A stretch of 64,000 bases of DNA from Eulemur rufifrons (taxonomy: Eukaryota > Chordata > Mammalia > Primates > Lemuridae). The stretch covers positions 65,415,001-65,479,000 of the forward strand of contig NC_090999.1 of assembly GCF_041146395.1 (NCBI RefSeq), in the 5' to 3' direction. Below, piece by piece: positions 25,406-36,536 of this stretch. The translations under genes and the position numbers were made by a program. The notes beneath the pieces were generated by a model that made no database searches, had not been told where the DNA came from, and saw nothing but the letters and a program-made list of their open reading frames with translations. Each line of letters begins with the position of its first letter. Position 1 is the stretch's first letter.

Positions 25406-26676
25406 GTGAGAAGATATCTTTTTATCAAGAACATCTGTCCTTTCCTGCCTTCCTCCTGCCTCAGAGTTTTCTACTTTGAGCTAATGACCAGGGATCAATC
25501 TTGTCACTAGTGACATCCTTATGTATTTAATCTGGCTTTTCTAAATATCCTGTAGAATGTCAGTACACCACTGGAAGGCATGTAAATAAGTTAGTTTTCT
25601 TCATTCACACTTGGCAATGTCACAAGCCTGTCATTGCTGTGAGATTTTTTTGCTAAGATCACAGTCATGGAATTGTTAGACTTGGAAATTCCTTGGAGAT
25701 CACCAAGACCTGAAGTGTAGGTATATTATGAAATTAGGAGCCTAAAACACATTGAACTGCAGGTAATGAGCCTGGGCAGATGTCAGACTGCAGACCTGAC
25801 CTTTAGAAATGAGAAAGAGAGACGAATTAGCAGAGTCGGGTGCAATGGCTGCTTCTCTTCTTAAGAGGCTAACAGCAGCAGTGTCAAGCTGAGCTAACAT
25901 CAAAGAGGATTAATTTGAAAGCCTCATCTAACGTGTCAAAGTGAAGGACATGGGATAGTGCTGTGGAGCGGCCATCTGCCTCGAGTCATAATTCTGAGGG
26001 AATTATCAGGAATCAGCAAGGTTTATTTATTAGAGAAAGCCCCAACTCATTTTCTATCCTCCAGATCTCAGAAAAATTCTTGTGTAAATTCTACCAAATT
26101 TGGGTCCTATATATAAATACCTTGAAGGTGCCTTGGGAGGACATCATGGTCTCATTCTGCCGGATGTTTCTGGCATATAGGTGGAATTTGCTGCCTAGAA
26201 ATCTGACCCTCACGACAGCCTCTTCCCCTTCAATCCTCCACCACCAAATCAACATAATGAATTATCTGCCCAGGAATCATGTCCCAAACTTAACTGGCCT
26301 TTCTTTTAAAGGCCCTGCTTTCTGCTGAACTATCAGAGGTTCAATTTCACTTATTCCATTAGTACAGCCTCAGGACGAGCTGAAGAAAAATTTACAGTCT
26401 ACGTGTTTCTGCATTTTACTAAGGGAGAGTTCTAGCAAAAGGCGACTTCAAATTAATGATTTGCTCCTTTATGTCTTTAGGAAAAACGTGTTGAGAAACA
26501 ACTACATGAAAGGTCCCAGTAAATAAGAAATGGGCTGTAGCCTAAGAAGCTTGAGGTCTGGTAGGTCTCAGGTCATGAGGACTAGATGTGCATGAGAAAA
26601 AGACAAAGTGTTGGCAGGGAGGAGGGCAGCAGGTGGCTGCTCCTTAGTCTCTCAAATAGTTACTTTCAGAGAAGTT
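25406..26676. other. FAM81B intron, unassigned
   Basis: Contains a 121-codon open frame at 25963-26328, one of the longest on the + strand in the window, but its sequence shows no domain and no splice borders that fit the gene phase. The surrounding text could be an old LTR; I cannot name it. Confidence 0.35.
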
Positions 26677-26680
26677 TTAA

Positions 26681-26960
26681 CACATTGACTGCCACACTAG
26701 AAAAAAAAAATTTTCCCTGGGGCCACGCTGTTTTATTAAAACAAAACGATCCTTTCTAATTTGTTATTTTTTATTGTTTTCTGTGCTTTAGTTATATGCA
26801 ACACAATCCACATTTTTAGAATTAAATTGTCAGTATTAATTGTAACAATAAGAACATCAACAAATAAGATTTTCACGAACCAACGGCAGGGTTTTGCTTC
26901 ACGAGGCCCCAGGCTCAAAACTAGCTTGAGTTAAATACAGCTCACATGGCAGTCAACGTG
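26681..26960. mobile_element. piggyBac-like non-autonomous element flanked by TTAA
   Basis: 280 bp bounded by TTAA on both sides (26677-26680 and 26961-26964). The left end is CACATTGACTGCCACAC. The reverse complement of the right end is CACGTTGACTGCCATG, giving 13 of 14 matching terminal bases. TTAA duplication and short inverted ends are hallmarks of the piggyBac superfamily. No transposase is encoded; a 60-codon - strand frame inside has no DDD-type motif I can see. Strepsirrhines, notably mouse lemur, are known to carry young non-autonomous piggyBac families. Family assignment here is inference. Confidence 0.75.
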
Positions 26961-27363
26961 TTAAACTTTCATCTGTTATCTTTACCTTCAATTTGGTAAC
27001 AAGAATAATAAAAAAAGAGAGATCACACAAATCTCTTGTCAAAGCTTACAAAAAGAAGAAAATATTTTAAATTTATGTCTTGAAATGTAGAATCTTTTCA
27101 TTGTTCAATATATTTGGAGGGGGCAAAGGAAAATAATTAAAATTTCACGATGAAAGCAGATACAAGTTGAAACACTATTGCTAACGCATTTTCATAACAC
27201 AAGAAATGGATTATATACATTTTTAGATTGGTCTTAATGGAATTTAATTTGCATTGAATTAAATGATGACCAATTATGGCAGGACTGCTGATTAGCAACT
27301 TTTGTTAAAAAAGAAAAAAAGTACCAATGCATTAAGTATACCTATTCTCTTATGCTCTCCCAG

Positions 27364-27497
27364 GATTTAAATCGGTTCATGACTCTCTCAGCTCCCTCCA
27401 ACAAATACAGAAAACAAAGATGGATTTAGAGAAATATAAAGTACAGAAAGATCTAAAGAAATTACAGCGTAAGATAGTGGAACTCCAGGAAATATAA
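27364..27497 (+). CDS. FAM81B: FAM81B last coding exon with stop
   Basis: The acceptor is ctctcccag. Two bases complete the glycine codon begun in the previous exon. The exon then encodes 43 residues, FKSVHDSLSSLQQIQ through QKDLKKLQRKIVELQEI, followed by TAA at 27495-27497. The C-terminus is a leucine heptad run, consistent with a coiled coil that continues to the end of the protein. Confidence 0.88.
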
Positions 27498-27675
27498 ATC
27501 TTTCCAGTCATCTTTTTCACCAGCCAATGGAGTGGTTTGTTGGGAAAAGTTCTAAAGATGAAAGTTCGTATCTCTGAGATGTTTGCTGCTTCTAATGTCT
27601 CTGTATTTCTCACCACCTCTTAAGGAGATGAATGTACCAGAAAAATAAACAATAAAGCAAAGAAGCTTTTGATGT
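27498..27675 (+). terminator. FAM81B: FAM81B 3' UTR and poly(A) signals
   Basis: Two canonical AATAAA hexamers lie close together at 27644-27649 and 27651-27656, about 150 bp after the stop codon. Cleavage about 15-25 bp beyond them would give a short 3' UTR of roughly 175 bp. The end at 27675 is an estimate. Confidence 0.65.
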
Positions 27676-28511
27676 CTTGATTTAATGAAAAAAAAAAACT
27701 AAGGAATTCCTCACATACATGCATTTTGATATTTTTTATTTGTCTACAAATAAAAAAGGGCAATGTACACAGGTACGTGAGTGAAGTAAGCCAGGTGTAA
27801 AACATTAAAGAATGTCAGGAACTGTGGCAAATTGGAAACCACTTAGTCTAAAAATAATAGCCACAATGTAGTTGCAGTTCATTACTGACATGTATATAGT
27901 CCATTATTGTCAAAAATTCCATTTTTCAAGATAAACTCCATTTTTAACCCTTAGCAACTAGTTCAAAATAATTCTTAAACTATGAGGGACATTCCTGTGG
28001 AGAAGATATAACCAGTGGGCTGTCAATTTGCAAGTTCTGATCCAGAGGTTTTCCTTCTCTAACAATCCCATTGTTTATAGGAAGTCTAACTTCAGCATAT
28101 TTAAAATATATTTTCACTTTACTTAATATGTATTAGAATTATGAATAAGATCTAACTCATACAAAATAAGAAAATATAACAGCTTCCATGAAAAATATCC
28201 AACAAAATTTGACCTAGGTGCTAAATCTAGAAGTATTTCAAAAACACTAATATCCTAAAAAATTAAAATGTCTAACTTTTCTAAATATAAATGTTAAATG
28301 TAGAGCTTGATATTGAGCAGTAAAACCATGAAAAATAAAAACAAACTATTCACGGTATGCACTCTCTGCTAGAACAAGAGCATTTTGGAAGTCTGGCAAG
28401 GGGACTCTTGTTTCAGACTTAGGCTCTTTTCTTGACTTAGGGAAGAAGAGTGATAACTTCACCCTTCACTTATTAAAAGAATTTGTTCTGTGAAGTTCGG
28501 ATTGGGTCAAG
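27676..28511. other. Intergenic DNA downstream of FAM81B
   Basis: AT-rich sequence with no gene, RNA or clear repeat. Confidence 0.45.
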
Positions 28512-28575
28512 GAGCTGCACTTGGGGATCTGGAGGGCCACACGTGGCCTTGAGGCCACAGGTTCCCCAATAATAT
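28512..28575 (+). mobile_element. hAT-type terminal fragment
   Basis: Short fragment, gagggccacacgtggcctt then gaggccacaggttcccca, typical of the end of a Charlie-type hAT element. It is too short for a family call. Confidence 0.55.
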
Positions 28576-28594
28576 GTAAATCCAATGTCTTTTT

Positions 28595-29205
28595 TTTTTT
28601 TTTTCAAAATAGGCAAAGGATATGAGCAGACAAGTCACAGAGGAATATAATAATCAATGAAGGTATGAAAAGATGTTCAATTTTCCTATTAAATAAATAA
28701 AAATTAAAGGAACCCTTAGCTACCATTTTCAGATTGGCAAAGATTGAAGTAATTGATAATATTGGATTGACAAGGGTGGAGATAAATGTGCCCATTCGTA
28801 CATTATTGGCGAGTCTATGAGCTGGTACAATGATATAAAGAGTAAACATCTGTTGAAAACATCTGTTAACATTTTTAAATGTATATATCTTTTGATCCTG
28901 CAATTCCATGGCTAGAAATTTATATTACAGGGAAAAAAAACCTCCCCAAATATGCAAAGATATATGAATAAGAATGCTCAGTATATATATGTGTATATAC
29001 ACATATATATATAGGCATCATTTGTTATAGTAAAAAAACTGGAAAAAGCCCCAAATATAAAAAATTGATTGACCTAGTTAATGGTATTACCAGACAAAAA
29101 TAATACTATAAAGCCCTTAAAAAAGAATACAGAAAGATATCCAAGATAAACTGTTAGGTAGAAAAAGCAAGTTTCAAAGTAATATGGATATGACCCCACT
29201 TTTGT
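28595..29205 (+). mobile_element. Old L1 (L1M-type), forward, before the Alu
   Basis: L1 ORF2-end text: aggcaaaggatatgagcaga, gatgttcaattttcctatt, cccttagctaccattttcag, ttttgatcctgcaattccat and gatataaagagtaaacatc. It probably continues after the Alu at about 29513-29690. A TA-rich tract (28980-29013) lies inside. Confidence 0.7.
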
Positions 29206-29256
29206 CATAAAATGGTTTTTTAACTATTTGTTTCATTCATTTATTCACTTATTTAT

Positions 29257-29512
29257 TAGAGGCAAGGTCTCACTGTGTCACCCAGGCTGGAGTGCAGTGG
29301 TACAATCATAACTCACTGTAACTTTGAACTTCACTCCAACTTAGCTCAAGTGATCCTCCTGCCTCAGCCTCCCAAGTAGCTGGAACTACAGGCATGTGCC
29401 ACCACACCCAGCTTATTTTTTAATTTTTTTGTAGAGACAGGGTCTTGCAATGTTGCCCAGGCTGGTCTCGAACTCCTGGCCTCAAGTGATTCTCCTATGA
29501 CCAGCCATATAA
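29257..29512 (-). mobile_element. Alu SINE (AluJ-like), reverse, incomplete
   Basis: Reverse Alu: gcaaggtctcactgtgtca, ggctggagtgcagtggta, tttgtagagacagggtctt and ctcgaactcctggcctcaa. About 25-30 bases at its 5' end are missing where it meets the L1 sequence. Confidence 0.9.
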
Positions 29513-29690
29513 AATGTTTTAAAATAAGTTAAACACAGTATGTATATATAGTATGCCCAAAAGGTTAAGAATTTACAACAAACTTAGCAGTGATTCTATT
29601 ATGAACAACTTCTACTTTCTACATTAAGCATTTATCAAAGCTTTTATATTTTTACAATATTTTTGTTTCCAGTAAAAATATATTTTTATA

Positions 29691-30894
29691 CAAATATACT
29701 AGGCTGAAAGACTAACTCTTTGTAATGAACTAAATAAATGGTTGTAAGAAGGGTTAAATTAGGAATTCATATAGACCAAGGGCCAAGTCTTCTCACTCAT
29801 ACTAACTTTTTACTCTATAAACATGGCTACAAAAGCAGAGAGGATACACAACAAGTAGAAAAATATATGTGGTGCATTTTTTTCCTTGTAAGTAAAAATG
29901 CTCTATAGTTCAAATAATAGTGTAAGATCAAGCCAAAAGTTTTCCCAGAATGGATCTCTTTCATTAGTGTTGACTAGGATACCACCATGCAGGGCAGATC
30001 TAAGGCTCAAAGGATCCTCTGCCACCATTCTCCTACTTGGGATACCAAGTTGGGTTGTTCACAGGTTTGCAGACTCTAGATGGCCCAAGAACTATGCCCA
30101 GTGAGAGGGTGGACGCAGCTTTTGTAGGACCTAAAGCTTATGTAGTTTGGCTTTGTTGCTGATGTCCTGTCATGATGCTAGGTGAGTTGACACAGAAGTC
30201 TGTAGGAATATTTCTTGAATCCATTGCTACAGCAGGACAGCTAGTAGTAACTCCATACAGAAGTGACTGTGAACAACATGAATGTATCTCTCTAATCCAA
30301 ACGTATCCCCAACTCAACTGCTCTTTAGTTGGATCCAAAAATGCCATAGCCACTCCAGTGCCACCACCTGACATCAAAGGAAGTGGGAGTGGAAAGAGGC
30401 AGTGGTCTTAATCAATTGTGGTTAAAATGTCTTCTGCAAATTTTACAATGACCTTATAAATACTTGACTAGGGCTTATGCAAGTGAGTGGCTCTGAAGCT
30501 CAAGAGCTATTGTTTTAAAGTAAATTCACCTCTCCTCAAGGGACCAAGGAGCACTGGGCCTCCCTCCTCTTCCATTTATTTTGTCATTGATCCAAAAAGA
30601 TAATAAATGTGAACGATCCTCCTAGAGTAGCTCAATATATGTGGCACTTTATTCTATGTCAAACAATATTACTTAATCCTTTGGGAAATGTCAGATTTCT
30701 CTCTCCACAATTACAAGATGATGTTTCAGCATTGTAGAATCTACAATCCAGATCCATCCTGTAGACTTGAGGCATATGTTAAAATATCTCAGGTAGTTCT
30801 CACTTTATGTACAAACCATTTCAGCAGTCTTGGATAGTTTTAAGGGTTCTGCTGCCTCCCAGCATTTCCTGCCATTTCCTTCATCTCATCAAAA
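29691..30894. other. Intergenic, unassigned
   Basis: Open frames at 29898-30104 and 30172-30411 are short and adjacent, and the second has a plausible-looking composition, but no homology is recognised. No RNA gene was seen. Confidence 0.35.
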
Positions 30895-32112
30895 CCTGCT
30901 CTTAGAAAACATAGGGGAAAAGCACCTTGACATTGGTCTTGGCAATGACTTTTTGGATATAACACCAAAAGCACAGGCAACAAAAGCTAAAATAAACAAG
31001 TCAGACTACATCAAACTAAAAAGTTTCCGCACAACAAAGGAAACAACAAAATGAAAAGACAACCTATGGAATGGGAGAAAATATTTGCAAACCATATACC
31101 TGATGGGGGCCAATTTACAAAACACGTAAGGAATTCATACAACTCAACAGCAAATAAACAAATAACCTGATTTAAAAAATGGGTAAAGGATCTGAATAGA
31201 CATTTTCCCAAAGAAGAGATACAAATAGCCAACAGGTACTCAACATCATTAATAATCAGAGAAATTCAAACCAAAACAATAGTGATATATCAGCACTTTA
31301 CCAGTTAAAAGGACTATTATAACATGTTGGTGAGGATGTAGAGAAAAGGGAACCCTTGTACACTGTTGGAGGGATTGTAAATTGGTACAGCCATTATGGA
31401 AAACAGTATGGAAATTGATCAAAAAACTAAAAATAGAACTGCCATACAATTCACTTCTTGGTATATATCTAAAGGAAATGAAATCATTTTGTCGAAGAGA
31501 TATTTACACTCCCATGTTCACTGCATTATTACTCACAATACCCAAGATATGGAAACAAACGAAGTGTCCATTGACAGATAAATGGATAAAGGAAATATAG
31601 GGAGTGTGTGTGTGTGTGTGTGTGTACATATACATATAATGGAATATTAGTCAAGCTTTAAAAAGGAAATTCTGCCATTTGTGACAACATGAATGAACTT
31701 AGAGGGCATTATGTTAAGTGAAATAAGAGTCCAGGCACAGAAAGACAAATACTGCATATCTCATTTATATGTGGAATCTAAAGACATCAAACTCATAGAA
31801 ATAAACAAAGACTAAAACAGTAGTTGCCAGAGGCTGGGAGTTGGGGCAAATGGGGGATTTCAGTCAAAGGGTACAAACTTTAAGTCATAAGATGAATAAG
31901 TACTGGAGATCTAATAATATACAGCATGGTGATGATAGTTAATAATAATGTACTGTATATTTGAAATTTGCCAAGAGATTAGATCTTAACACACACAAAA
32001 ATGTTAACTATGTGAGGTGATGTATATATTAAATAGCTTGATTATGGTTAATCACAATGTGTACCAAAACACACACTATACACCTTAAATATATGCAATA
32101 AAAAATTTAAAC
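30895..32112 (+). mobile_element. L1 3' part (L1MA/L1MB-like), forward
   Basis: ORF2 end and 3' UTR: ggtcttggcaatgacttttt, agactacatcaaactaaa, gggagaaaatatttgcaaac, actgttggagggattgtaaa and gctgggagttggggcaaatg, ending cttaaatatatgcaataaaa. It is 5'-truncated and full of stops. A (TG)n run lies at 31603-31624. Confidence 0.9.
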
Positions 32113-32689
32113 CTGTTTTCTTGGGGAAAAAATCATGAAATTATGCATACTGAAAACTAAATAATGTTCAAAGTGTTTTGTTTCCCCATTAAAGACAAAG
32201 GAAAAATCGCTCACCTTCTGCCTCACAGGTAACTGCTTTCTCAGCCCATTGTGAGATCGATATGCTCACCATCTGATAGCCAAGACAGCAGCAATGCCCA
32301 GAGCCTAAGACGTTGTGGTCAAAGAAATAGCATCCCCTGAGTGCTCCAGACACCAGCAGCTCCACCCTCTTCTATAGAAACTTTCCAAACAAGAGCTCAC
32401 TTATTTTGGCTTTACCCATAGTAGCAGCAATTAGCATCCAAAAACCCCAAGAAGGAAAAACTTGATCTATAATACATGCACACACACATACACACATGCG
32501 TTATCTAACAAACGGGACCTCCAAACTTTTTGTGGGGTATTACTTTTTATATCTTTCCAGTCTCCATATATTCATGTGTTAAGACTGTGGATACAGTATT
32601 AAACAAACTAAACATGGACCTTGCCCTTAGGGAATTTAGTCTTGTGAAAAAGACCAACTGGGGATCACAATACCTGCCTTGTATTAGAC
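32113..32689. other. Intergenic, nothing recognised
   Basis: Contains a short CA-rich tract at about 32478-32497. No gene or repeat family was recognised. Confidence 0.4.
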
Positions 32690-32915
32690 TATTGTATTGA
32701 ATTAGAAGAAACATTACTGAGCTATTACCAGTTATTAGAGGCTGCTCAAAGCACTTTCCATGGATGAACTCATTTAATCTACCAGAGGTCTATTACTGAG
32801 GCACAGAGAGGTCAGGTAACTTATGTAAAGGTCACACTGCTAGTAAATTTTGGGGCCAAGATTTGAACTCACCAGTCCAAAGAACTTGTTCTTAAACATT
32901 ATTCTATACTGTTTC
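32690..32915 (+). mobile_element. MIR SINE
   Basis: MIR phrases in order: caaagcactttccatggatg, aactcatttaatctacc, gaggcacagagaggtcaggt, aggtcacactgctagtaa and gccaagatttgaactcacc. Confidence 0.85.
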
Positions 32916-34244
32916 TCTAAATATATGCAGACCATCTAATATTAGTGTCTGATACATAGCAGGTACTGTATCTGATAAATGGTATTAATAAAAATAAACA
33001 GAACTTTTGATTTTTATGGGACAAGACGACAAGTTCCATGGCACTCTTTCATATAACTCTGATTCAGATCAGTACCTAAACATACTTGAGCTTAAAAAAG
33101 GAAAAGTTCCTTTTATTGTGTATGAGAAGACATACCTTGGCTTGCAATAATGCTAGCAATGGACAAAAGTAGAGAGAACTGCAAAATATAGATTTCTTCT
33201 GGAACAAAATTATAATGAAGAAATATTCTTCTATTTTAAAAGTACATCTTCCTATTGTCTCTGGGGAGGGAGGCTAACAGCTGAAGAAACATTATGGACA
33301 TTGACTGGAGATGCTCAAGGTGCTGATGCCAATGTCCAGTGAAGCATATTTCCTCCGTAAGTCTTGGCCACCAAAGCAAACCCAATAGTCATTACAGCCA
33401 GGTAAAAGCCATTAGTATCCAACTAGCAGATGCATCTACAAAAAAGTAATGCACTGTGTTCACAAGGCAAACATTCAAGACGGATTTCAAGTGGGGCGGA
33501 GCCTACACGGTACTGGACAAACTCCCACCCCTGCAACCTGAAATGACTCCAAACCAAGGAATCTAACTAGTCTCTATGACTAAATTCCATCACTTAGCAC
33601 TTAAAGGCTGCCACAAGTATTCACTGCACCAACACTAAATCTTCAAAAAATGTAGGATGGGTGGATAGGTTGAAGAAGGAGAGGATGAAGGAAGGAACAA
33701 ACATATACCCATGAGCTTTAATCAACTACCTGCCCTGCAGGGATTAGTTGATAACCAAAGGAGAACAAGGTCCTTCAAAAACATGAAAATGTCTAGGTAG
33801 CTAAGACATATGAGGGCCAAAAGAAAGCTGAACTTTGGGACGAAGTTGGGAAAAGCCATAGAGAAAACTAAGGGCTGGCACTTGTGATATAAAGGATTAA
33901 ATCAACCAATTAATTCACTTTAGCCTTGGTTTATGTCAAGTTCAAAATATAACAAGGATAGAGTATTCCTTATCTCTACATAGGGTTAAATTTCCAAAGT
34001 TAGTCCTTTGGAGAAGATTCCTTTCCTCCTAAGGTGCTTCCTAGAATTCTTATAGTACAAAAAAGTAAATGGTAGCATCTAAATATAGCTTGGTAAGATA
34101 ACTGAGTCAGTCTCAAAGACACATACCTCAACCCTTACACATTTCTTTGAGTTGACAGCAATTATTAACAAAATTTGACAACAGTATCAGAAATTATCTT
34201 TGGCACCAGATTCTGTTTGCATAAGGATATAGACAAATTTAGAA
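32916..34244. other. Intergenic, nothing recognised
   Basis: Unique-looking sequence with no supported feature. Confidence 0.4.
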
Positions 34245-34385
34245 GAGTTAATTAATTTCTCTGATCCCGCTTTAAAAATTATTGGTCTATAAAATAAGGA
34301 TAATATCTACTGTAAAAATGATGTGCAAATTAAATGAGGTAATAAAGAGCTTGGCACATAGTAGGTATTCCATCTATTGCTGCCT
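34245..34385 (-). mobile_element. MIR SINE, reverse
   Basis: Reverse MIR text: tttctctgatcccgctttaa, tctataaaataaggataata, aaatgaggtaataaagagc and ttggcacatagtaggtattc. Confidence 0.78.
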
Positions 34386-36055
34386 GTAAGTCCCTGGTTG
34401 CTTTGTGGGGAATCACCTGGTGGGTAATAATCACTACCTCATAAGCACAAAAAGTTCCTCTCCTGAAGGAAATGGTTGGCTGGAACAGTATCAAGATCCT
34501 TCTTAATGCTAGGTCTTATGTAGACTTTCTTAGAAGCTACTTGACTAGCACCAAAGCTTTTTGCTGCCTACATATTTCCTAATACTCACAAATTATTCAC
34601 CACTGCTTATTGTAAATCTAGGTCTAGTTAGCTAGTAACTATTTATTCTGAACCTATTTCTTAGGAAAACCTCCCAACCATATACACAGCACTTCTTCTG
34701 AGGCACTGTAGGGCTGACCTCAAGCAATTCAAAAATATATTTATTTCCACCTTACAGAAGCTGCTTTTAACAATATAAATTTGCCTTCTCAGCAACGCTT
34801 TTTTTCCTCTGCCTAACCTCCTCCTCCTTTCCACATGAAAAACCTTCTGCTCTATTTGGCTTTCTCTTGTCCCCAAAGTAATGTGCGCCCCAAACACAAG
34901 AGAAATTAGCACTGCCAGGGATGCACATTGACAAGAAAACACATAACTCAGTCTGCAAAGATAAAACCTGTACTTGCCTTTTTTCCCCATATCACTGGAC
35001 TTCTTCTCAGCCTAATTTCCAAACTTCTGAAGCTAGCATGTATACAAAGACTATTTGTACAGTATTTTCCATTTCTTGATCTATTAAATTGAACTAATCA
35101 ATCAAGATTAGAACTTTTAAATCAGTATATAGCGGTCTCCTAGAAAAGCTCCTGACTGCTTGGTATTAAAGTATGCAGCATTTTTTCTCTACAGAGACTA
35201 AGCGACTGTATCTTGTATGATTCAAAGAGGAGGAAATGGCATTACAAAGGTAGAGTCTCAGAAACTCAAGTTATTTAAGTCACCTGGGAAGTGAGATAAT
35301 AAAGCAATGTGAATGTTTTATTTAATGTGGGTGGTCTTTCTGTAAGAAGTACAATCTATTTGTCAAGTAGCAGACACATGTAATTACTTTCAACCATTCA
35401 CAGATGCTGGCTTCCATCAAAGTATTCTGAGTATAGGACTACTTTCCTTCTCAACAGTATAGGTCTCTTTGCAAAGGGGTTCTAGTCCCCCTGTTCAGTG
35501 GAAACCACAGTTGCTGCTTCATAGGTGCCGCGCCAAGCAGTTTATTTCAATATTTTGTTTCAGTTCATTCTGACTTGGGAAACCTTGGTGACTTTACAAC
35601 AGAATGTTGCTATCAGAAATCTAGCTTAAGGCCCTGATTTTATAAATTCAGATTAAAACTAAAGGCCAAGACTTATCCAGTCACGCATCCATTCAATATT
35701 GAAACTCAGTTTGAAGCACACTACTTAGGTTTTGTGAGTATAATTTAATCCAGTTTCTTTTAAAGAGAATTAAAGTACTTGTCAAAGCATTGGTCATACT
35801 GTGCTGTAAGTAGCACGTTGGGCAAAAATAGTTCAGACATTAACTATTATAAAAATGAACAGCCACGTACATCTTAAGAGGCAAGTATTTTTGACATTTA
35901 TATTTTCGCAGCAAGTAATCATTTTTAATAATTCATCATCTTTGCTCACCCCTTTTTTGGCAACGATTTAGATGATGATCTCCAATCTCAGTGATCTTGT
36001 GAAATTCAAATTTAAAGGACTGTGTATTCATTTTTACAGCATACACAAAGAGCAG
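34386..36055. other. Intergenic, nothing recognised
   Basis: Two overlapping - strand frames (34661-34990) lack any recognised domain. No RNA gene or repeat could be supported. Confidence 0.4.
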
Positions 36056-36536
36056 TGTACTAATTTTCCATTGCTACCATAACAAATTATCACAAGCTTA
36101 GTGGCTTAAAGCAACAAATTTATTATCTTATAGTTCTGTGAGTCAGAAGTCCGGCATGCGTCTCACCAGGCTACAATCAAGCTGTCAGCAGCGTCGCCAT
36201 TCCTTTCTGGGGGTTCTACAGGAGCATGTTTTCTTGTTTTTTTTTTTTGTTTTCAGAATCTACTTCATTCCATGGCTGATGTTCCCTTTCCCCATCTTCA
36301 AAGCCAGCAATGTCAAATCTCGCTGACCTTCTTCCATTGTCATCTCTCTCTTAAATATTCTCCATTTTTAAGGACACTTGTGATTAAATTGGATCCACCT
36401 AGATAAGCCAGGATATCTCCCTATCTCAAGGTCTGTACTCTCAATCACATCTGCAAAGTACCTCTGCCATGTCTTCACAAGCTCTGGGGATTAGGCATGA
36501 ATATTTCTGAGGGCCATTATTCTGCCTACCACAAGC
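36056..36536 (-). mobile_element. MLT1-type MaLR solo LTR, nearly full length
   Basis: The reverse LTR starts gtgtactaattttccattgc, then ccataacaaattatcacaag, agtggcttaaagcaacaaat and cttcaaagccagcaatgtc, and ends ggccattattctgcctacca. Only the LTR is present, with no viral genes. A T tract interrupts it at about 36238-36249. Confidence 0.88.

Noticed and set aside
29898..30411. Two adjacent + strand frames that might be a processed pseudogene
   Set aside because: No recognised protein similarity, no poly(A) tail or TSD, and different frames; unsupported.
30895..31600. + strand frames in the L1 fragment as a possible active reverse transcriptase
   Set aside because: Short, broken pieces of an old 5'-truncated L1 with many stops.
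31603..31624. (TG)n tract as a regulatory or Z-DNA element
   Set aside because: Short microsatellite within an L1 3' region; nothing else supports a function.
34661..34990. 109-codon - strand frame in the intergenic region
   Set aside because: No domain, no splice signals, and another frame overlaps it; chance.
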